Source of the DNA: Amycolatopsis mediterranei
Lineage (GTDB): Bacteria > Actinomycetota > Actinomycetes > Mycobacteriales > Pseudonocardiaceae
Direction of reading: 5' to 3'
NCBI RefSeq assembly: GCF_026017845.1
Contig: NZ_CP100416.1
Location: 8,977,712-9,041,711 of the forward strand
Length of the DNA stretch: 64,000 nt
The position numbers and the translations under genes were made by a program. The notes beneath the pieces are model-generated. The model worked only from the letters and a program-made list of their open reading frames with translations. It was not told the DNA's origin and searched no databases. Below are positions 16,575 to 25,155 of the stretch, piece after piece (the stretch's first letter is position 1; the number at the start of each line of letters is the position of its first letter).

Positions 16575-18193
16575 GTCCGGTACCACCGCGGCGAGGTGTT
16601 GAGCGGCGGCTTCAGCTTGGCCTTCACCACCAGCACGTTCGGCTCGTCCGACTCGACGAACTCGCCGAGCAGCCGCCGGAACGCCCGGCCGAAGCCGGAG
16701 ACGCGGTCGGCGTGCACCCCGAACGACCGGGCCAGGCCGACGAAGTCGGGGCTGTCCCAATCGACCCCGCGGTGCGGCAGGCCCTCGCGGTCCTGGTCGT
16801 AGCGGAGCATGCCGTACCCGCCGTCGTCGACCAAGACGACCGTGACCGGCAGCTGCTCCTGCGCGAGCGTCGCCAGATCTCCGCAGGCGTAGAGGAAACC
16901 GCCGTCGCCGGTGATGCAGATGGCGCGCCCGGTGCCGGCCGCGGCGGCGCCGAGCGACGCCGGGAAGCCGTAGCCGAGGGTGCCCCAGCCCATCGGGTAG
17001 GCGAGCTTGCGCGGCGCCCGCACCCGGTGGAAGCCGCCGACCCAGTACCCGGCGACGCACATGTCCGAGACCAGCACGGCGTCCGTCGGCAGCACCTCGT
17101 CCAAAGTGGACAGGAAGTCGTAGGCCTGCGGTTCCTCGTCGCGGATCCGCTGGCGCACGCGCCGTCCGATGCCGGCCAGCCGCAGCGTGATGTCGTCGAG
17201 CCCGGACCGCTGCTTCGGCAGCAGCCGCTCGACGATCGAGCGCGCGTCCCCGACGAGCGTCAGGTCGGGCTGGTAGTTCTTGGCGGCGTCGTCGGCGTCG
17301 ACGTTGATCGCGATCAGCTGCGGCGGCTTGGGCATCCGCCAGTTCTGCGTCATCAGGCCGTCGAAGTCGGTGCCGATGGCGAGCACGACGTCGGCTTCGT
17401 CCCACAGCTCGCCGACCTCCGGCGTGTGCACCGGGTTCGGCGCCAGGCACGGGTGGTCGAGCGGGAGCAGCCCGCGGGCGGCGAACGTGGTGATCACCGG
17501 CGCGGCGATCTTTTCGGCGAGGGCGCCGATCGCGTCACCCGCGCCCGACCGCAGCGCGCCACCACCGGCCCAGATCAGCGGGTGCCGCGCGTCGGACAGC
17601 ATCGCCTCGGCCCGCGCGAGGTCGGGGACGTCGACGTCGGGCTTGCGGTGCGGCGCGGGCGGACGCCGGTGCGGGACGCTCTCGCGCAGGTAGTCGGTGG
17701 GCACGCCGAGGTAGACCGGGCCGCTCTGCGGCAGCTGGGCGAGCCGGGCGGCGCGGTGGACGGTGGTGCCGATCTGGTCGGCGGCCCGCACGGTGAAGCC
17801 GCCCTTGGTGACCGGCGCGAACATCGCCTGCTGATCGGAGGTCTCGTGCAGCACGCCGCGGACGACGCCGGGCCGCCGCAGCGTCGAGGGGATGTCGGTG
17901 GCGATGACCAGCACCGGGGCCGCGGAGGCCATGGCCTCGCCGACCGCGCCGAGGGTGTTCGCCGCGCCGGGGCCGGTGGTGACCAGCGCGACGCCGAGCT
18001 TGCCGGTGGCGCGGGCGTACCCGTCGGCGGCGTACCCGGCGGTCTGTTCGTGGCGGACCCCGACGAGCTTGATGCGGGTTTCACCGAGCGCCTCCCACAG
18101 TGGCAGGTTGTGCACCCCCGGAAGGCCGAAGACGATCTCCGTTCCGAGCGCTTCCAGCGCGTCCACCAGCTCCCGAGCACCACTCACAGCCAC
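16571..18193 (-). CDS. thiamine diphosphate-dependent enzyme (acetolactate synthase-like)
   Basis: Encodes 540 residues with all three domains of the IlvB/benzoylformate-decarboxylase family. The catalytic Glu is in VGVRHEQTAGYAADGYARAT near residue 50; the ThDP/Mg motif starts at GDGGFLYACGDLATLA and ends with VLVDDGGYG, where the usual Asn pair is DD. The substrate is unknown; with hydantoinase-type partners it may decarboxylate or ligate a 2-oxoacid. I use the GTG at 18193; the GTG at 18187 is equally possible. A 25-bp palindrome lies 12 bases upstream. Confidence 0.85.
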   Translation of the reverse strand: MAVSGARELVDALEALGTEIVFGLPGVHNLPLWEALGETRIKLVGVRHEQTAGYAADGYARATGKLGVALVTTGPGAANTLGAVGEAMASAAPVLVIATDIPSTLRRPGVVRGVLHETSDQQAMFAPVTKGGFTVRAADQIGTTVHRAARLAQLPQSGPVYLGVPTDYLRESVPHRRPPAPHRKPDVDVPDLARAEAMLSDARHPLIWAGGGALRSGAGDAIGALAEKIAAPVITTFAARGLLPLDHPCLAPNPVHTPEVGELWDEADVVLAIGTDFDGLMTQNWRMPKPPQLIAINVDADDAAKNYQPDLTLVGDARSIVERLLPKQRSGLDDITLRLAGIGRRVRQRIRDEEPQAYDFLSTLDEVLPTDAVLVSDMCVAGYWVGGFHRVRAPRKLAYPMGWGTLGYGFPASLGAAAAGTGRAICITGDGGFLYACGDLATLAQEQLPVTVVLVDDGGYGMLRYDQDREGLPHRGVDWDSPDFVGLARSFGVHADRVSGFGRAFRRLLGEFVESDEPNVLVVKAKLKPPLNTSPRWYRT

Positions 18194-18204
18194 GACCCGG
18201 ATAC

Positions 18205-18229
18205 TGCCAGATCGTTGAACGATCTGGCA
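18205..18229. promoter_or_regulatory. perfect 12-1-12 palindrome, operator candidate
   Basis: Arms TGCCAGATCGTT and AACGATCTGGCA are perfectly complementary around a single central base. The site lies 12 bases upstream of the ThDP-enzyme start and 9 bases inside the gap after the FAD oxidoreductase remnant. Size and position fit the binding site of the operon's own FCD regulator (11323-12036). Confidence 0.7.
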
Positions 18230-18237
18230 ATCGGCCC

Positions 18238-18983
18238 CTAGACGATGTTGTGTTCCGCCGGTGCGGTATCGACGGTTTCGAACCGGCGGACGTCGAGCTC
18301 GGCGATGTCCACCGCCGGCCGTCGTCGCAGGTAGAGGTCCCGGATCAGCTCGCCGGTGGCCGGGCCCAGCTGGAAGCCGTGTCCCGAGAAGCCGGTCGCG
18401 TAGAAGAACCGCGACAGCAGGACGCTTTCCCCGATGATCTGGTTGCGGTCCGGCGTCATTTCGTACAACCCGGCCCAGGCCGTCCGGACGCCGTCGGTCT
18501 CCACCAGCGGGAGCACCTTCTTCGCTTCGCCGGGGTCGAGCAGGTGGCTGCGGACGCCGTACTCGCGCTGCAACTCGGCGCAGGGTTCGAACGCGGGCAC
18601 ATCGGCCGGGTCGGTGACGAGGTAGAGGTAGCCGTCGCGGCGGAAGTCGATCTCGGTGCCGAAGTCCCGCGAGAAAGTGCGGTACGCGGCCGGCCCGCGC
18701 AGGCCGAGCTCGACGTTCACGCGGCTGGTGAACGACGACCGGATGCCGCCCGCGGCCTTCGCCGTCGAGCCGCCGCCCAGCGCGCCGCGCTCGAGGAGCA
18801 GCACGCCGCAATTTTTCGGGGGTTCCGGGTGGCGGAGCCCCCGGCCCGGGGCGAAGCTCCGGTTGTCACAGCGCCGGCTTCGGCGAGCCGGAACGCGCAG
18901 CTGACGCCGATCACCCCACCGCCGATCACGACGCAGCCTGCCGTCGCTGGCAAGCACGTTTCCCCGGCGCCGCGGGTGGTCAC
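18238..18983 (-). pseudogene. FAD-dependent oxidoreductase (DAO family), disrupted by an insertion
   Basis: The N-terminal FAD motif CVVIGGGVIGVSCAFRLAEA lies in one frame (start near 18983). The remainder lies in a different frame: LLLERGALGGGSTAKAAGGI, then EMTPDRNQIIGE and the FYATGFSGHGFQLGPA C-terminal FAD motif. The two parts would join cleanly as EAGA-GVLLLERG if about 63 inserted bases (about 18808-18870) were removed. The insert is rich in short inverted repeats. DadA/sarcosine-oxidase-like enzymes oxidise amino or hydroxy acids. The gene would start the hydantoinase-type operon. Confidence 0.75.
18808..18870 (-). mobile_element. 63-bp hairpin-type insertion in FAD oxidoreductase
   Basis: The segment separates two well-conserved halves of an oxidoreductase and shifts the frame. 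It contains internal inverted repeats such as GGAGC...GCTCC and CCGGG...CCCGG, and ends in an A/T-rich run (AATTTTT on the plus strand). This is the look of a small non-autonomous palindromic element rather than random indel sequence. Exact boundaries are uncertain by a few bases. Confidence 0.5.
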
Positions 18984-19075
18984 ACTCGCCAGAGTAGCGC
19001 CAGAGTAGAACGTGATCCACCGGCGGCCGCCGAGCGCGTAGAGTCGGCGTGCCGAGCTGGAGAAGGTGATGTCCC

Positions 19076-20440
19076 ATGGCGATGATGCCCGTGACCGATT
19101 CGATGTTCCTCCTCGTCGAAACGCGCGAGCATCCGATGCACGTGGGCGGTCTGCAGCTGTTCAAGAAACCCGAGGGCGCCGGCGACGACTACCTCCGCGA
19201 TGTCCGGAGCAGCCTCCTCGAATCGGACAACCTCCGCTCGGTGTTCCGGCGCCGCCCGGCCCGTCCGGTCAACACGATGGGGCACGTGGCTTGGGCGAAC
19301 GACACCGAGCTCGAACTCGACTACCACTTCCGGCACTCGGCGCTGCCGCGGCCGGGCCGCGTCCGCGAGTTGCTGGAGCTGACCTCACGCTGGCACAGCA
19401 CCCTGCTCGACCGGCACCGGCCGCTCTGGGAGACCCACCTCATCGAGGGGCTCGACGACGGCCGGTTCGCCGTCTACACCAAGGTCCACCACGCGCTGAT
19501 GGACGGCGTTTCGGCGTTGCGCCAGCTGCAGGGCACGCTGTCGGACGATCCCTCGGACATGGACTGCCCGCCGTGGTGGGGCAGCCGGCGCAAGCCCGGC
19601 GAAGAACGCGTGAAGCGCCCGCGGTCGTTCCTGCAGACCGCGGGCAAGACGGCCAACCAGCTGGCGAGCCTGGCGCCCGCCGCGATGAAGGTCGCGCGGG
19701 AGGCGTTCGGCGAACACACCCTGACGCTGCCGGGGCAGGCGCCGAAGACGATGCTCAACGTGCCGATCGGCGGCGCGCGGCGGTTCGCGGCGCAGAAGTG
19801 GCCGCTGGACCGCGTCCGCCAGGTGGCGACCGCGGCCGGGGTCTCGCGCAACGACGTCGTGCTCGCGATGTGCTCGGGCGCGCTGCGGGACTACCTCATC
19901 GAACAGCGCGCGCTGCCGGACGCGCCGCTCATCGCGATGGTGCCGGTGTCGCTGCGGCGCCAGAACGACCCCGGCGAGGCGGCGGGCAACAACATCGGCG
20001 CGCTGCTGTGCAACCTGGCCACCGACCTGCCGGACGCGGGCAAGCGGCTCGTCACGATCCACCAGTCGATGCGCAACGGCAAGCGGCTGTTCTCGGAGCT
20101 GACGCCGGTGCAGACGCTGCTGCTCTCGGCGGTGAACGTCGCCCAGCTCGGCGTCTCGCCGATCCCGGGCGTCGTCAAGAACACGCGGCCGCCGTTCAAC
20201 CTGGTGATCTCGAACGTCCCCGGCCCGCGCAAGCAGATGTACTGGAACGGCGCCCACCTCGACGGCATCTACCCGGCGTCGGTGCTGCTCGACGGCCAGG
20301 CCGTGAACATCACGCTGACCAGCAACGGCGACCACCTCGACTTCGGCGTCACCGGCTGCCGCCGCAGCGTCCCGCACCTGCAGCGGATCTTGACACACCT
20401 CGACACGGCCTTGGTGGAACTCGAAGCTGCGGTAAGGTAG
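19076..20440 (+). CDS. WS/DGAT family acyltransferase
   Basis: Encodes 454 residues of the bacterial wax ester synthase/diacylglycerol acyltransferase family. The catalytic HHxxxDG motif is HHALMDG at residues 138-144, following PLWETHLIEGL. Later hallmarks are AAGVSRNDVVLAMCSGALR, NNIGALLCNLATD and FNLVISNVPGPRKQMYWNGA. The enzyme uses acyl-CoA to make storage lipids at the membrane. It is a single transcription unit before the PQQ operon. Confidence 0.92.
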   Translation: MAMMPVTDSMFLLVETREHPMHVGGLQLFKKPEGAGDDYLRDVRSSLLESDNLRSVFRRRPARPVNTMGHVAWANDTELELDYHFRHSALPRPGRVRELLELTSRWHSTLLDRHRPLWETHLIEGLDDGRFAVYTKVHHALMDGVSALRQLQGTLSDDPSDMDCPPWWGSRRKPGEERVKRPRSFLQTAGKTANQLASLAPAAMKVAREAFGEHTLTLPGQAPKTMLNVPIGGARRFAAQKWPLDRVRQVATAAGVSRNDVVLAMCSGALRDYLIEQRALPDAPLIAMVPVSLRRQNDPGEAAGNNIGALLCNLATDLPDAGKRLVTIHQSMRNGKRLFSELTPVQTLLLSAVNVAQLGVSPIPGVVKNTRPPFNLVISNVPGPRKQMYWNGAHLDGIYPASVLLDGQAVNITLTSNGDHLDFGVTGCRRSVPHLQRILTHLDTALVELEAAVR

Positions 20441-20468
20441 CCCGCTCACCGACACGTCGGCTCCCCCA

Positions 20469-20487
20469 TCGGAAGGAATCTTTCCGA
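20469..20487. promoter_or_regulatory. dyad upstream of pqqA
   Basis: The 19-base TCGGAAGGAATCTTTCCGA is a near-perfect dyad (TCGGAA/TTCCGA arms) located 70 bases before the pqqA start. It may be an operator or a leader hairpin for the PQQ operon; no other copy is visible here. Confidence 0.35.
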
Positions 20488-20557
20488 ACTGGCTGGTCAG
20501 CCTGCTCCGCGCGCTCCTAGGGTGGCGACGATCAGCCCCGGAGAGAAGGAGCAGGAC

Positions 20558-20644
20558 ATGATCGAGGAGTGGACGACCCCGGACTTCGTCGAGTACGAAA
20601 CCCCGATGGAGGTCACCGCCTACGCGGCCCGCATGGCGGACTGA
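20558..20644 (+). CDS. pqqA: PQQ precursor peptide PqqA
   Basis: A 28-residue peptide with the diagnostic Glu-x-x-x-Tyr pair in MEVTAYAAR (Glu18, Tyr22), the residues that PqqE crosslinks and that become pyrroloquinoline quinone. The N terminus IEEWTTPDFVEYE resembles other PqqA leaders. The ATG follows AAGGAGCAGG, an excellent ribosome-binding site. It sits directly before pqqC, which confirms the assignment. Confidence 0.92.
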   Translation: MIEEWTTPDFVEYETPMEVTAYAARMAD

Positions 20645-20648
20645 CGTG

Positions 20649-21338
20649 ATGCCGGTCGAGCCACTCCCGGAAAGCGCATTCATCGACGCGCTGCGCGGTC
20701 TTTCCGGCCGGTACTGGGGAACGCACCCGTTCCACCGCCGGCTGCACGCGGGCGAGCTCGACGAGCGCGCGCTGCGGATCTGGGCGGCGAACCGCTGGTA
20801 CTACCAGTGCGTGCTGCCGCAGAAGGACGCGGCGATCATCAGCAACTGCCCGCTGCCGGAGATCCGCCGCCAGTGGCTCGACCGGATCGTCTACCACGAC
20901 GGCGTGAGCGCCGGCACCGGCGGGATCGAACGCTGGCTGCGCCTCTGCACGGCGGTCGGCCTGGACCGCGACGAGGTTCTCGATGAACGGCACGTCGCTC
21001 CCGGCGTCCGGTTCGCCGTGGACGCCTACGTGACCTTCGCGCGGACGAAACCCTGGTGGGAGGCCGTCGCGTCGGGACTGACCGAGATGTTCGCCGGGCA
21101 CCTGATGCAGCAACGGGTGGCGGACATGCTCGCCCATTATTCATGGATCGCGCGCGAAGACCTCGCCTACTTCACCAACCGGATCGACAAGGTCGCCGGT
21201 GAAGGCAAGGACACCCTCGACATCGTGGTCCGCCACTGCGTCACGCGCGAACAGCAGGACCGCGCGATCGCCGCGCTGGCGTTCAAGTGCGACGTCCTGT
21301 GGTCGATGCTCGACGCGGTCGAACGGGCGGCCGCGTGA
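20649..21338 (+). CDS. pqqC: pyrroloquinoline-quinone synthase PqqC
   Basis: Encodes 229 residues of the cofactor-free oxidase that performs the last ring closure and oxidation of PQQ. Family sequences include FHRRLHAGELDERALRIWAA, NRWYYQCVLPQKDAAI, the YHDGVSAGTGGIERWLRL segment and HYSWIAREDLAYFTNRI. The ATG is 4 bases after the pqqA stop (a GTG one codon earlier is possible). The stop overlaps the pqqD GTG. Confidence 0.93.
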   Translation: MPVEPLPESAFIDALRGLSGRYWGTHPFHRRLHAGELDERALRIWAANRWYYQCVLPQKDAAIISNCPLPEIRRQWLDRIVYHDGVSAGTGGIERWLRLCTAVGLDRDEVLDERHVAPGVRFAVDAYVTFARTKPWWEAVASGLTEMFAGHLMQQRVADMLAHYSWIAREDLAYFTNRIDKVAGEGKDTLDIVVRHCVTREQQDRAIAALAFKCDVLWSMLDAVERAAA

Positions 21339-21601
21339 TCACCGCCGAGTCGGTTCCGCAGCTGCGCCGCGGCGTGCGGCTGTCCTTCGACCACGTGAGG
21401 GAGACGCACGTGCTGCTGTTCCCCGAGGGCGTCCTGGTGCCGAACACGACCGCGGCCGCGGTGCTCGAGCTCTGCGACGGCGTCCGGTCGGTCACCGAGA
21501 TCACGACGGCGCTTTCGCGGCGCTACTCGGGCGTGGTCGCGCAGGACGTCCTGGCGGTGCTGTCCCGGCTGGGCGAACGGCGGGTCGTCGCATGGACGTG
21601 A
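21335..21601 (+). CDS. pqqD: PQQ biosynthesis peptide chaperone PqqD
   Basis: Encodes 88 residues of the RiPP recognition element fold. PqqD binds the PqqA leader and delivers it to PqqE. Typical segments are PQLRRGVRLSFD, LLFPEGVLVPNTTAAAVLEL and a C-terminal three-helix section. GTGA overlap with pqqC and a 10-base overlap with pqqE show one translational unit. Confidence 0.92.
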   Translation: MITAESVPQLRRGVRLSFDHVRETHVLLFPEGVLVPNTTAAAVLELCDGVRSVTEITTALSRRYSGVVAQDVLAVLSRLGERRVVAWT

Positions 21602-22656
21602 GCCCGCCGCTGGGCCTGCTGGCCGAGCTGACCCACCGCTGTCCGCTGCACTGTCCTTATTGCTCGAACCCGGTGGAACTGACCGCCCGGGACGCCGAAC
21701 TGTCCACTTCGGACTGGCTGTCGGTGCTGTCCCAGGCGCGTGAACTCGGTGTCCTGCAGGTGCACATGTCCGGCGGTGAGCCGTTGCTGCGGCCGGACCT
21801 GCCCGAGCTGGTCGCGCACGCGAGCGGGCTCGGCTGCTACGTCAACCTGGTCACTTCGGGGCTCGGCCTGACGGCTTCGCGGCTCGACGACCTCGTCGAA
21901 CGCGGGCTGGCACACGTCCAGCTGTCGGCGCAGAGCGCGACCCGGGAGCGGGCCGACCTGCTGGCCGGCGCGAAGGCGCACGACCGGAAGCTCGCCGCGG
22001 CCGCCTTGGTGAAGGCGTTCGGGCTGCCGCTGTCGCTGAACGTGGTGCTGCACCGGCGCAACCACGACCAGCTGGCCGGGATCATCGAGCTGGCCGAGCG
22101 GATGGGCGCGGACCGGCTGGAACTGGCGAACACGCAGTACTACGGCTGGGCGCTGCGCAACCGGGACGCGCTGATGCCGACCCCCGCGCAGCTGGCCGCG
22201 GCCGAGCCCGTGGTGCGCGCGGCGATCGCGCGCCTGCGGGGCACGATGGAGATCGTCTACGTCGTCGCCGACTACCACGAGCCGTACCCGAAGCCGTGCA
22301 TGTACGGCTGGGGTGCGCGGCAGCTGACGGTGGCGCCGGACGGCACCGTGCTACCGTGCCCGGCGGCGTCGGCGATCTCGACGCTTTCGCTTTCGTCCGT
22401 GCGGGACACGCCGCTGGCCGAGATCTGGTACGACTCGTCGTCGTTCAACGCCTACCGCGGCGAGGAGTGGATGAGCGAGCCGTGCCGCACGTGCGACCGG
22501 CGCGAACTCGACTTCGGTGGCTGTCGTTGCCAGGCGTTCCTGCTCACCGGCGACGCCGCGGCCACGGACCCGGTGTGCTCGCGATCGCCCGGACGCGGCC
22601 TGGTCGACCTGATCCTGTCCCGTCCCCCGGTGGCCGACCTGGTCATGCGCCGGTGA
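21592..22656 (+). CDS. pqqE: radical SAM PqqA crosslinking enzyme PqqE
   Basis: Encodes 354 residues. The radical SAM CxxxCxxC motif is CPLHCPYC (Cys17, Cys21, Cys24), followed by MSGGEPLLRPDL. The SPASM auxiliary-cluster region contains APDGTVLPCPAA, EPCRTCDRRELDFGGCRC and the later Cys residues. The enzyme joins Glu and Tyr of PqqA with a carbon-carbon bond. It overlaps both neighbours, as expected for the operon. Confidence 0.95.
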   Translation: MDVSPPLGLLAELTHRCPLHCPYCSNPVELTARDAELSTSDWLSVLSQARELGVLQVHMSGGEPLLRPDLPELVAHASGLGCYVNLVTSGLGLTASRLDDLVERGLAHVQLSAQSATRERADLLAGAKAHDRKLAAAALVKAFGLPLSLNVVLHRRNHDQLAGIIELAERMGADRLELANTQYYGWALRNRDALMPTPAQLAAAEPVVRAAIARLRGTMEIVYVVADYHEPYPKPCMYGWGARQLTVAPDGTVLPCPAASAISTLSLSSVRDTPLAEIWYDSSSFNAYRGEEWMSEPCRTCDRRELDFGGCRCQAFLLTGDAAATDPVCSRSPGRGLVDLILSRPPVADLVMRR

Positions 22657-23480
22657 AGGTGATCCTGCTGGGCACCGCGGCGGGCGGCGGATGTCCACAG
22701 TGGAATTGCGCGTGCCGGCTCTGCACGTCCGGGCTCGTGCCGCGCTCGCAGGACTGCGTCGCGATCAGCGCGGACGGCGCCGGCTGGTACCTGCTGAACT
22801 GCTCGCCGGACATCCGGGCGCAGATCCTCGGGACGCCGGAGTTGCGGGCCGGCCCGGGGCCGCGGGAGATCCCGCTGCGCGGGGTGCTGCTGACCGACGC
22901 CGAACTCGACCACGCGCTGGGCCTGCTGATGCTGCGCGAGTCGGGCGGGCTCCCGGTGTGGGCACCGTCGGCGGTGCTGGCCGCGCTGTCGCCGTTCCGG
23001 GCCATCGTGGACGGCTACGGCGGCTGGACGTGGTCGTCCCTTGTGGACGTTCCGGGCTTGCGGGTCGAGGTGCTGCCGGTGAGCGACAAGCGGCCGAAGT
23101 ACGCCTCGGCCGGTTCCGGCGGGCCGTGGGTGGTCGCCTACCGGATCTCGGACCCGGCGACGGGCGGCGTGCTGGTGTACGCGCCGTGCCTGCGCAGCTG
23201 GCCTGCCGGGTTCGACGCGTTCGTCGCGGACGCTTCTCTCGTGCTGCTGGACGGGACGTTCTACGCGCCGGACGAGATGGCCGGGGTGGGCGGCCCCGAC
23301 CAGCTCGCGATGGGGCACCTGCCGATCACGGCGACCCTGCCCCGGATCGACGGGCGGCGGTGGGCGTTCACGCACGTCAACAACACGAACCCGGTGCTGG
23401 ACCCGGCGTCGGCCGAGCACGCCGCGGTGCTGGCCGCGGCTGCTTCGCTGCCTTCGGATGGCACGACGTACGTGCTTTAA
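22653..23480 (+). CDS. pqqB: PQQ biosynthesis protein PqqB
   Basis: Encodes 275 residues of the metallo-beta-lactamase-fold hydroxylase PqqB: VILLGTAAGGGCPQWNCAC at the N terminus, NCSPDIRAQIL, LTDAELDHALGL, LLDGTFYAPDEM, GHLPITATL and FTHVNNTNPVLD. It hydroxylates the tyrosine-derived part during PQQ formation. GTGA overlap with pqqE. The order A-C-D-E-B differs from the proteobacterial A-B-C-D-E; no pqqF-type peptidase is present. Confidence 0.94.
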   Translation: MKVILLGTAAGGGCPQWNCACRLCTSGLVPRSQDCVAISADGAGWYLLNCSPDIRAQILGTPELRAGPGPREIPLRGVLLTDAELDHALGLLMLRESGGLPVWAPSAVLAALSPFRAIVDGYGGWTWSSLVDVPGLRVEVLPVSDKRPKYASAGSGGPWVVAYRISDPATGGVLVYAPCLRSWPAGFDAFVADASLVLLDGTFYAPDEMAGVGGPDQLAMGHLPITATLPRIDGRRWAFTHVNNTNPVLDPASAEHAAVLAAAASLPSDGTTYVL

Positions 23481-23588
23481 GCCGTTGACAGCGGTGGTTG
23501 GCTGAAGCCATGTGCCTCCCGGGTACCGCGCGCCGATGAGCGCTCTCTTCCGCCGCCGGCCGTGTCTTCTCCAGCCGGAGCCGCGCCC

Positions 23589-24812
23589 GTGACCACGTCA
23601 CTCGTCGCCCCGCTGCGGGAAGCTCCGTTCCGCGCCCTCGTCACCGGCCGGAGCCTGGCCCAGTTCGGGAACGCCGTCGCGCCCTTCGCGCTCGCCTTCG
23701 CCGTGGTCGACCTCACCGGGTCCGCCGTCGATCTCGGGATCGTCGTCGGGGCTCGTTCGCTCGCCAACGTGCTTCTGCTGCTGTTCGGCGGGATGCTGGC
23801 CGACCGGCTGCCGCGATCGGTCATCCTCCAGGGCACCGAAACCGCGGCCGCCCTCACCCAGGCCGCGGTGGCCGCGAGTGTCCTCTGTGGATTCGCCTCG
23901 GTCCCGCTGCTGGCCGGGCTCGGGTTCGTCAACGGTGCCGTCTCGGCCATCTCGCTGCCCGCGGCCGCCGCCCTCACGCCGTCGACCGTGCCCGGATCGC
24001 AGCTCACCCAGGCGAACGCCCTGGTCCGGTTGCTGGCGAACACCGGCCGCATCGCCGGAGCCGGGCTGGCCGGCGTGGTCGTCGCCTTCGCCGGCTCCGG
24101 GTGGGCGCTCGCCGGGAACTCCCTGCTCTTCCTCGGCGCCGCGCTGGCGTACCGGCGGATCCGGCTGCCGCGCGGGGAACGCGTTCCCGGTAGCCGTCCG
24201 CTCGCCGAGCTCGCCGAAGGCTGGCGGGAGTTCCGCGCCCGGGCGTGGGTGTGGCTGGTGGTGCTGCAGTTCATGATCGTCAACGCGGCGACCGCCGGTG
24301 CGCTGCTGGTGATCGGCCCGCTCGTCGCCGACGACACCTTAGGCCGCACCGGCTGGGGGTTCGCGCTGGCCATGCAGACCGCGGGCTCGCTGCTCGGCGG
24401 CGTCCTCGCCGCCCACTGGCAACCGCGGCGGATGCTCTTCACCGGCGTCGCGGTGGTCTCGGCCGGCGCGCTGCCGATGCTGGCTCTGGGTTGGAAGCCG
24501 TCCCTGCTGCCGCTGCTGGCCGCGATGTTCCTCGCGGGCGTCGCGCTCGAACAGTTCTCCGTCGCATGGGACGTGTCGCTGCAGGAGAACATCCCGCCGG
24601 ACAAGCTCGCCCGCGTCTACTCCTACGACATGCTCGGCTCGTTCGTCGCGATGCCGCTCGGCCAGATCGCCGCGGGCCCGCTGGCCGAACACGCCGGCCG
24701 GTCCGCGACGCTCTTCGGGGGCGCGGCCCTGGTCGTCGTCGCGACGGCGCTGGTGCTGTGCAGCTCGCAGGTGCGGGGGCTCGTGCGCCGGGTGCCGGCC
24801 GGCCCGGGCTGA
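23589..24812 (+). CDS. MFS transporter
   Basis: Encodes about 407 residues with roughly twelve hydrophobic segments and the MFS signature GGMLADRLPRSVILQG between helices 2 and 3, plus a repeat-like GGVLAAHWQPRRML in the second half. It belongs to the enterobactin-exporter-like MFS_3 group by overall style. The start is uncertain: GTG at 23589 or GTG at 23562. Position after pqqB might mean export of a redox cofactor product, but a 108-base gap separates them. Confidence 0.8.
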   Translation: MTTSLVAPLREAPFRALVTGRSLAQFGNAVAPFALAFAVVDLTGSAVDLGIVVGARSLANVLLLLFGGMLADRLPRSVILQGTETAAALTQAAVAASVLCGFASVPLLAGLGFVNGAVSAISLPAAAALTPSTVPGSQLTQANALVRLLANTGRIAGAGLAGVVVAFAGSGWALAGNSLLFLGAALAYRRIRLPRGERVPGSRPLAELAEGWREFRARAWVWLVVLQFMIVNAATAGALLVIGPLVADDTLGRTGWGFALAMQTAGSLLGGVLAAHWQPRRMLFTGVAVVSAGALPMLALGWKPSLLPLLAAMFLAGVALEQFSVAWDVSLQENIPPDKLARVYSYDMLGSFVAMPLGQIAAGPLAEHAGRSATLFGGAALVVVATALVLCSSQVRGLVRRVPAGPG

Positions 24813-24837
24813 CGCTCCGCCGGCCGGCCCGGGCTGA
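24794..24837 (+). repeat. 19-bp direct repeat across a stop codon
   Basis: GCCGGCCGGCCCGGGCTGA occurs at 24794-24812 (ending in the MFS stop) and again at 24819-24837. The copies are exact, 6 bases apart and each contains a GC-rich palindrome, so it may be a slippage duplication or part of a terminator between convergent genes. Confidence 0.6.
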
Positions 24838-24839
24838 AG

Positions 24840-25097
24840 CTACCGGCCCACGCGCGGCCCGGACGTCAGGTCGCGGTGGCCGTCGAGGCGCCACCAGCTT
24901 TCCAGCGTCTCGCGCAGCGCCTTCAGCAGCTCGCCGCCGGTCTCCAGCGGGACCAGCGCCGCCTTGCCGTCGTCCACCCGCAGCGCGGCGGCCAGCCGAT
25001 CGCCCTGTTCGATCAGGCCGACGACCACCCGCGTCGGCTCCCCGGTGGCGTCGACGGTCGGAATGGCGCGTTCGTACCGCCAGCCTTGAGCGTTCAC
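24840..25097 (-). CDS. hypothetical protein (85 aa)
   Basis: An 85-residue protein starting at a GTG. It reads as a compact alpha/beta protein: a predicted strand pair (RVVVGLIEQGDRLAAALRVD), then a helix ending in LESWWRLDGHRDL. No signal peptide or known motif. Composition and third-codon bias look like real coding sequence. Function unknown. Confidence 0.5.
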   Translation of the reverse strand: MNAQGWRYERAIPTVDATGEPTRVVVGLIEQGDRLAAALRVDDGKAALVPLETGGELLKALRETLESWWRLDGHRDLTSGPRVGR

Positions 25098-25155
25098 CCG
25101 GCCGACAGTGGCACAGCTTCCCCCGCTCCGGTCCGGGTTTCACCCTCACGTGTGG

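Noticed and set aside
16571..18193. Assignment as acetolactate synthase IlvB
   Set aside because: No IlvN/IlvC neighbours, altered terminal NN of the ThDP motif and a catabolic operon context argue against it.
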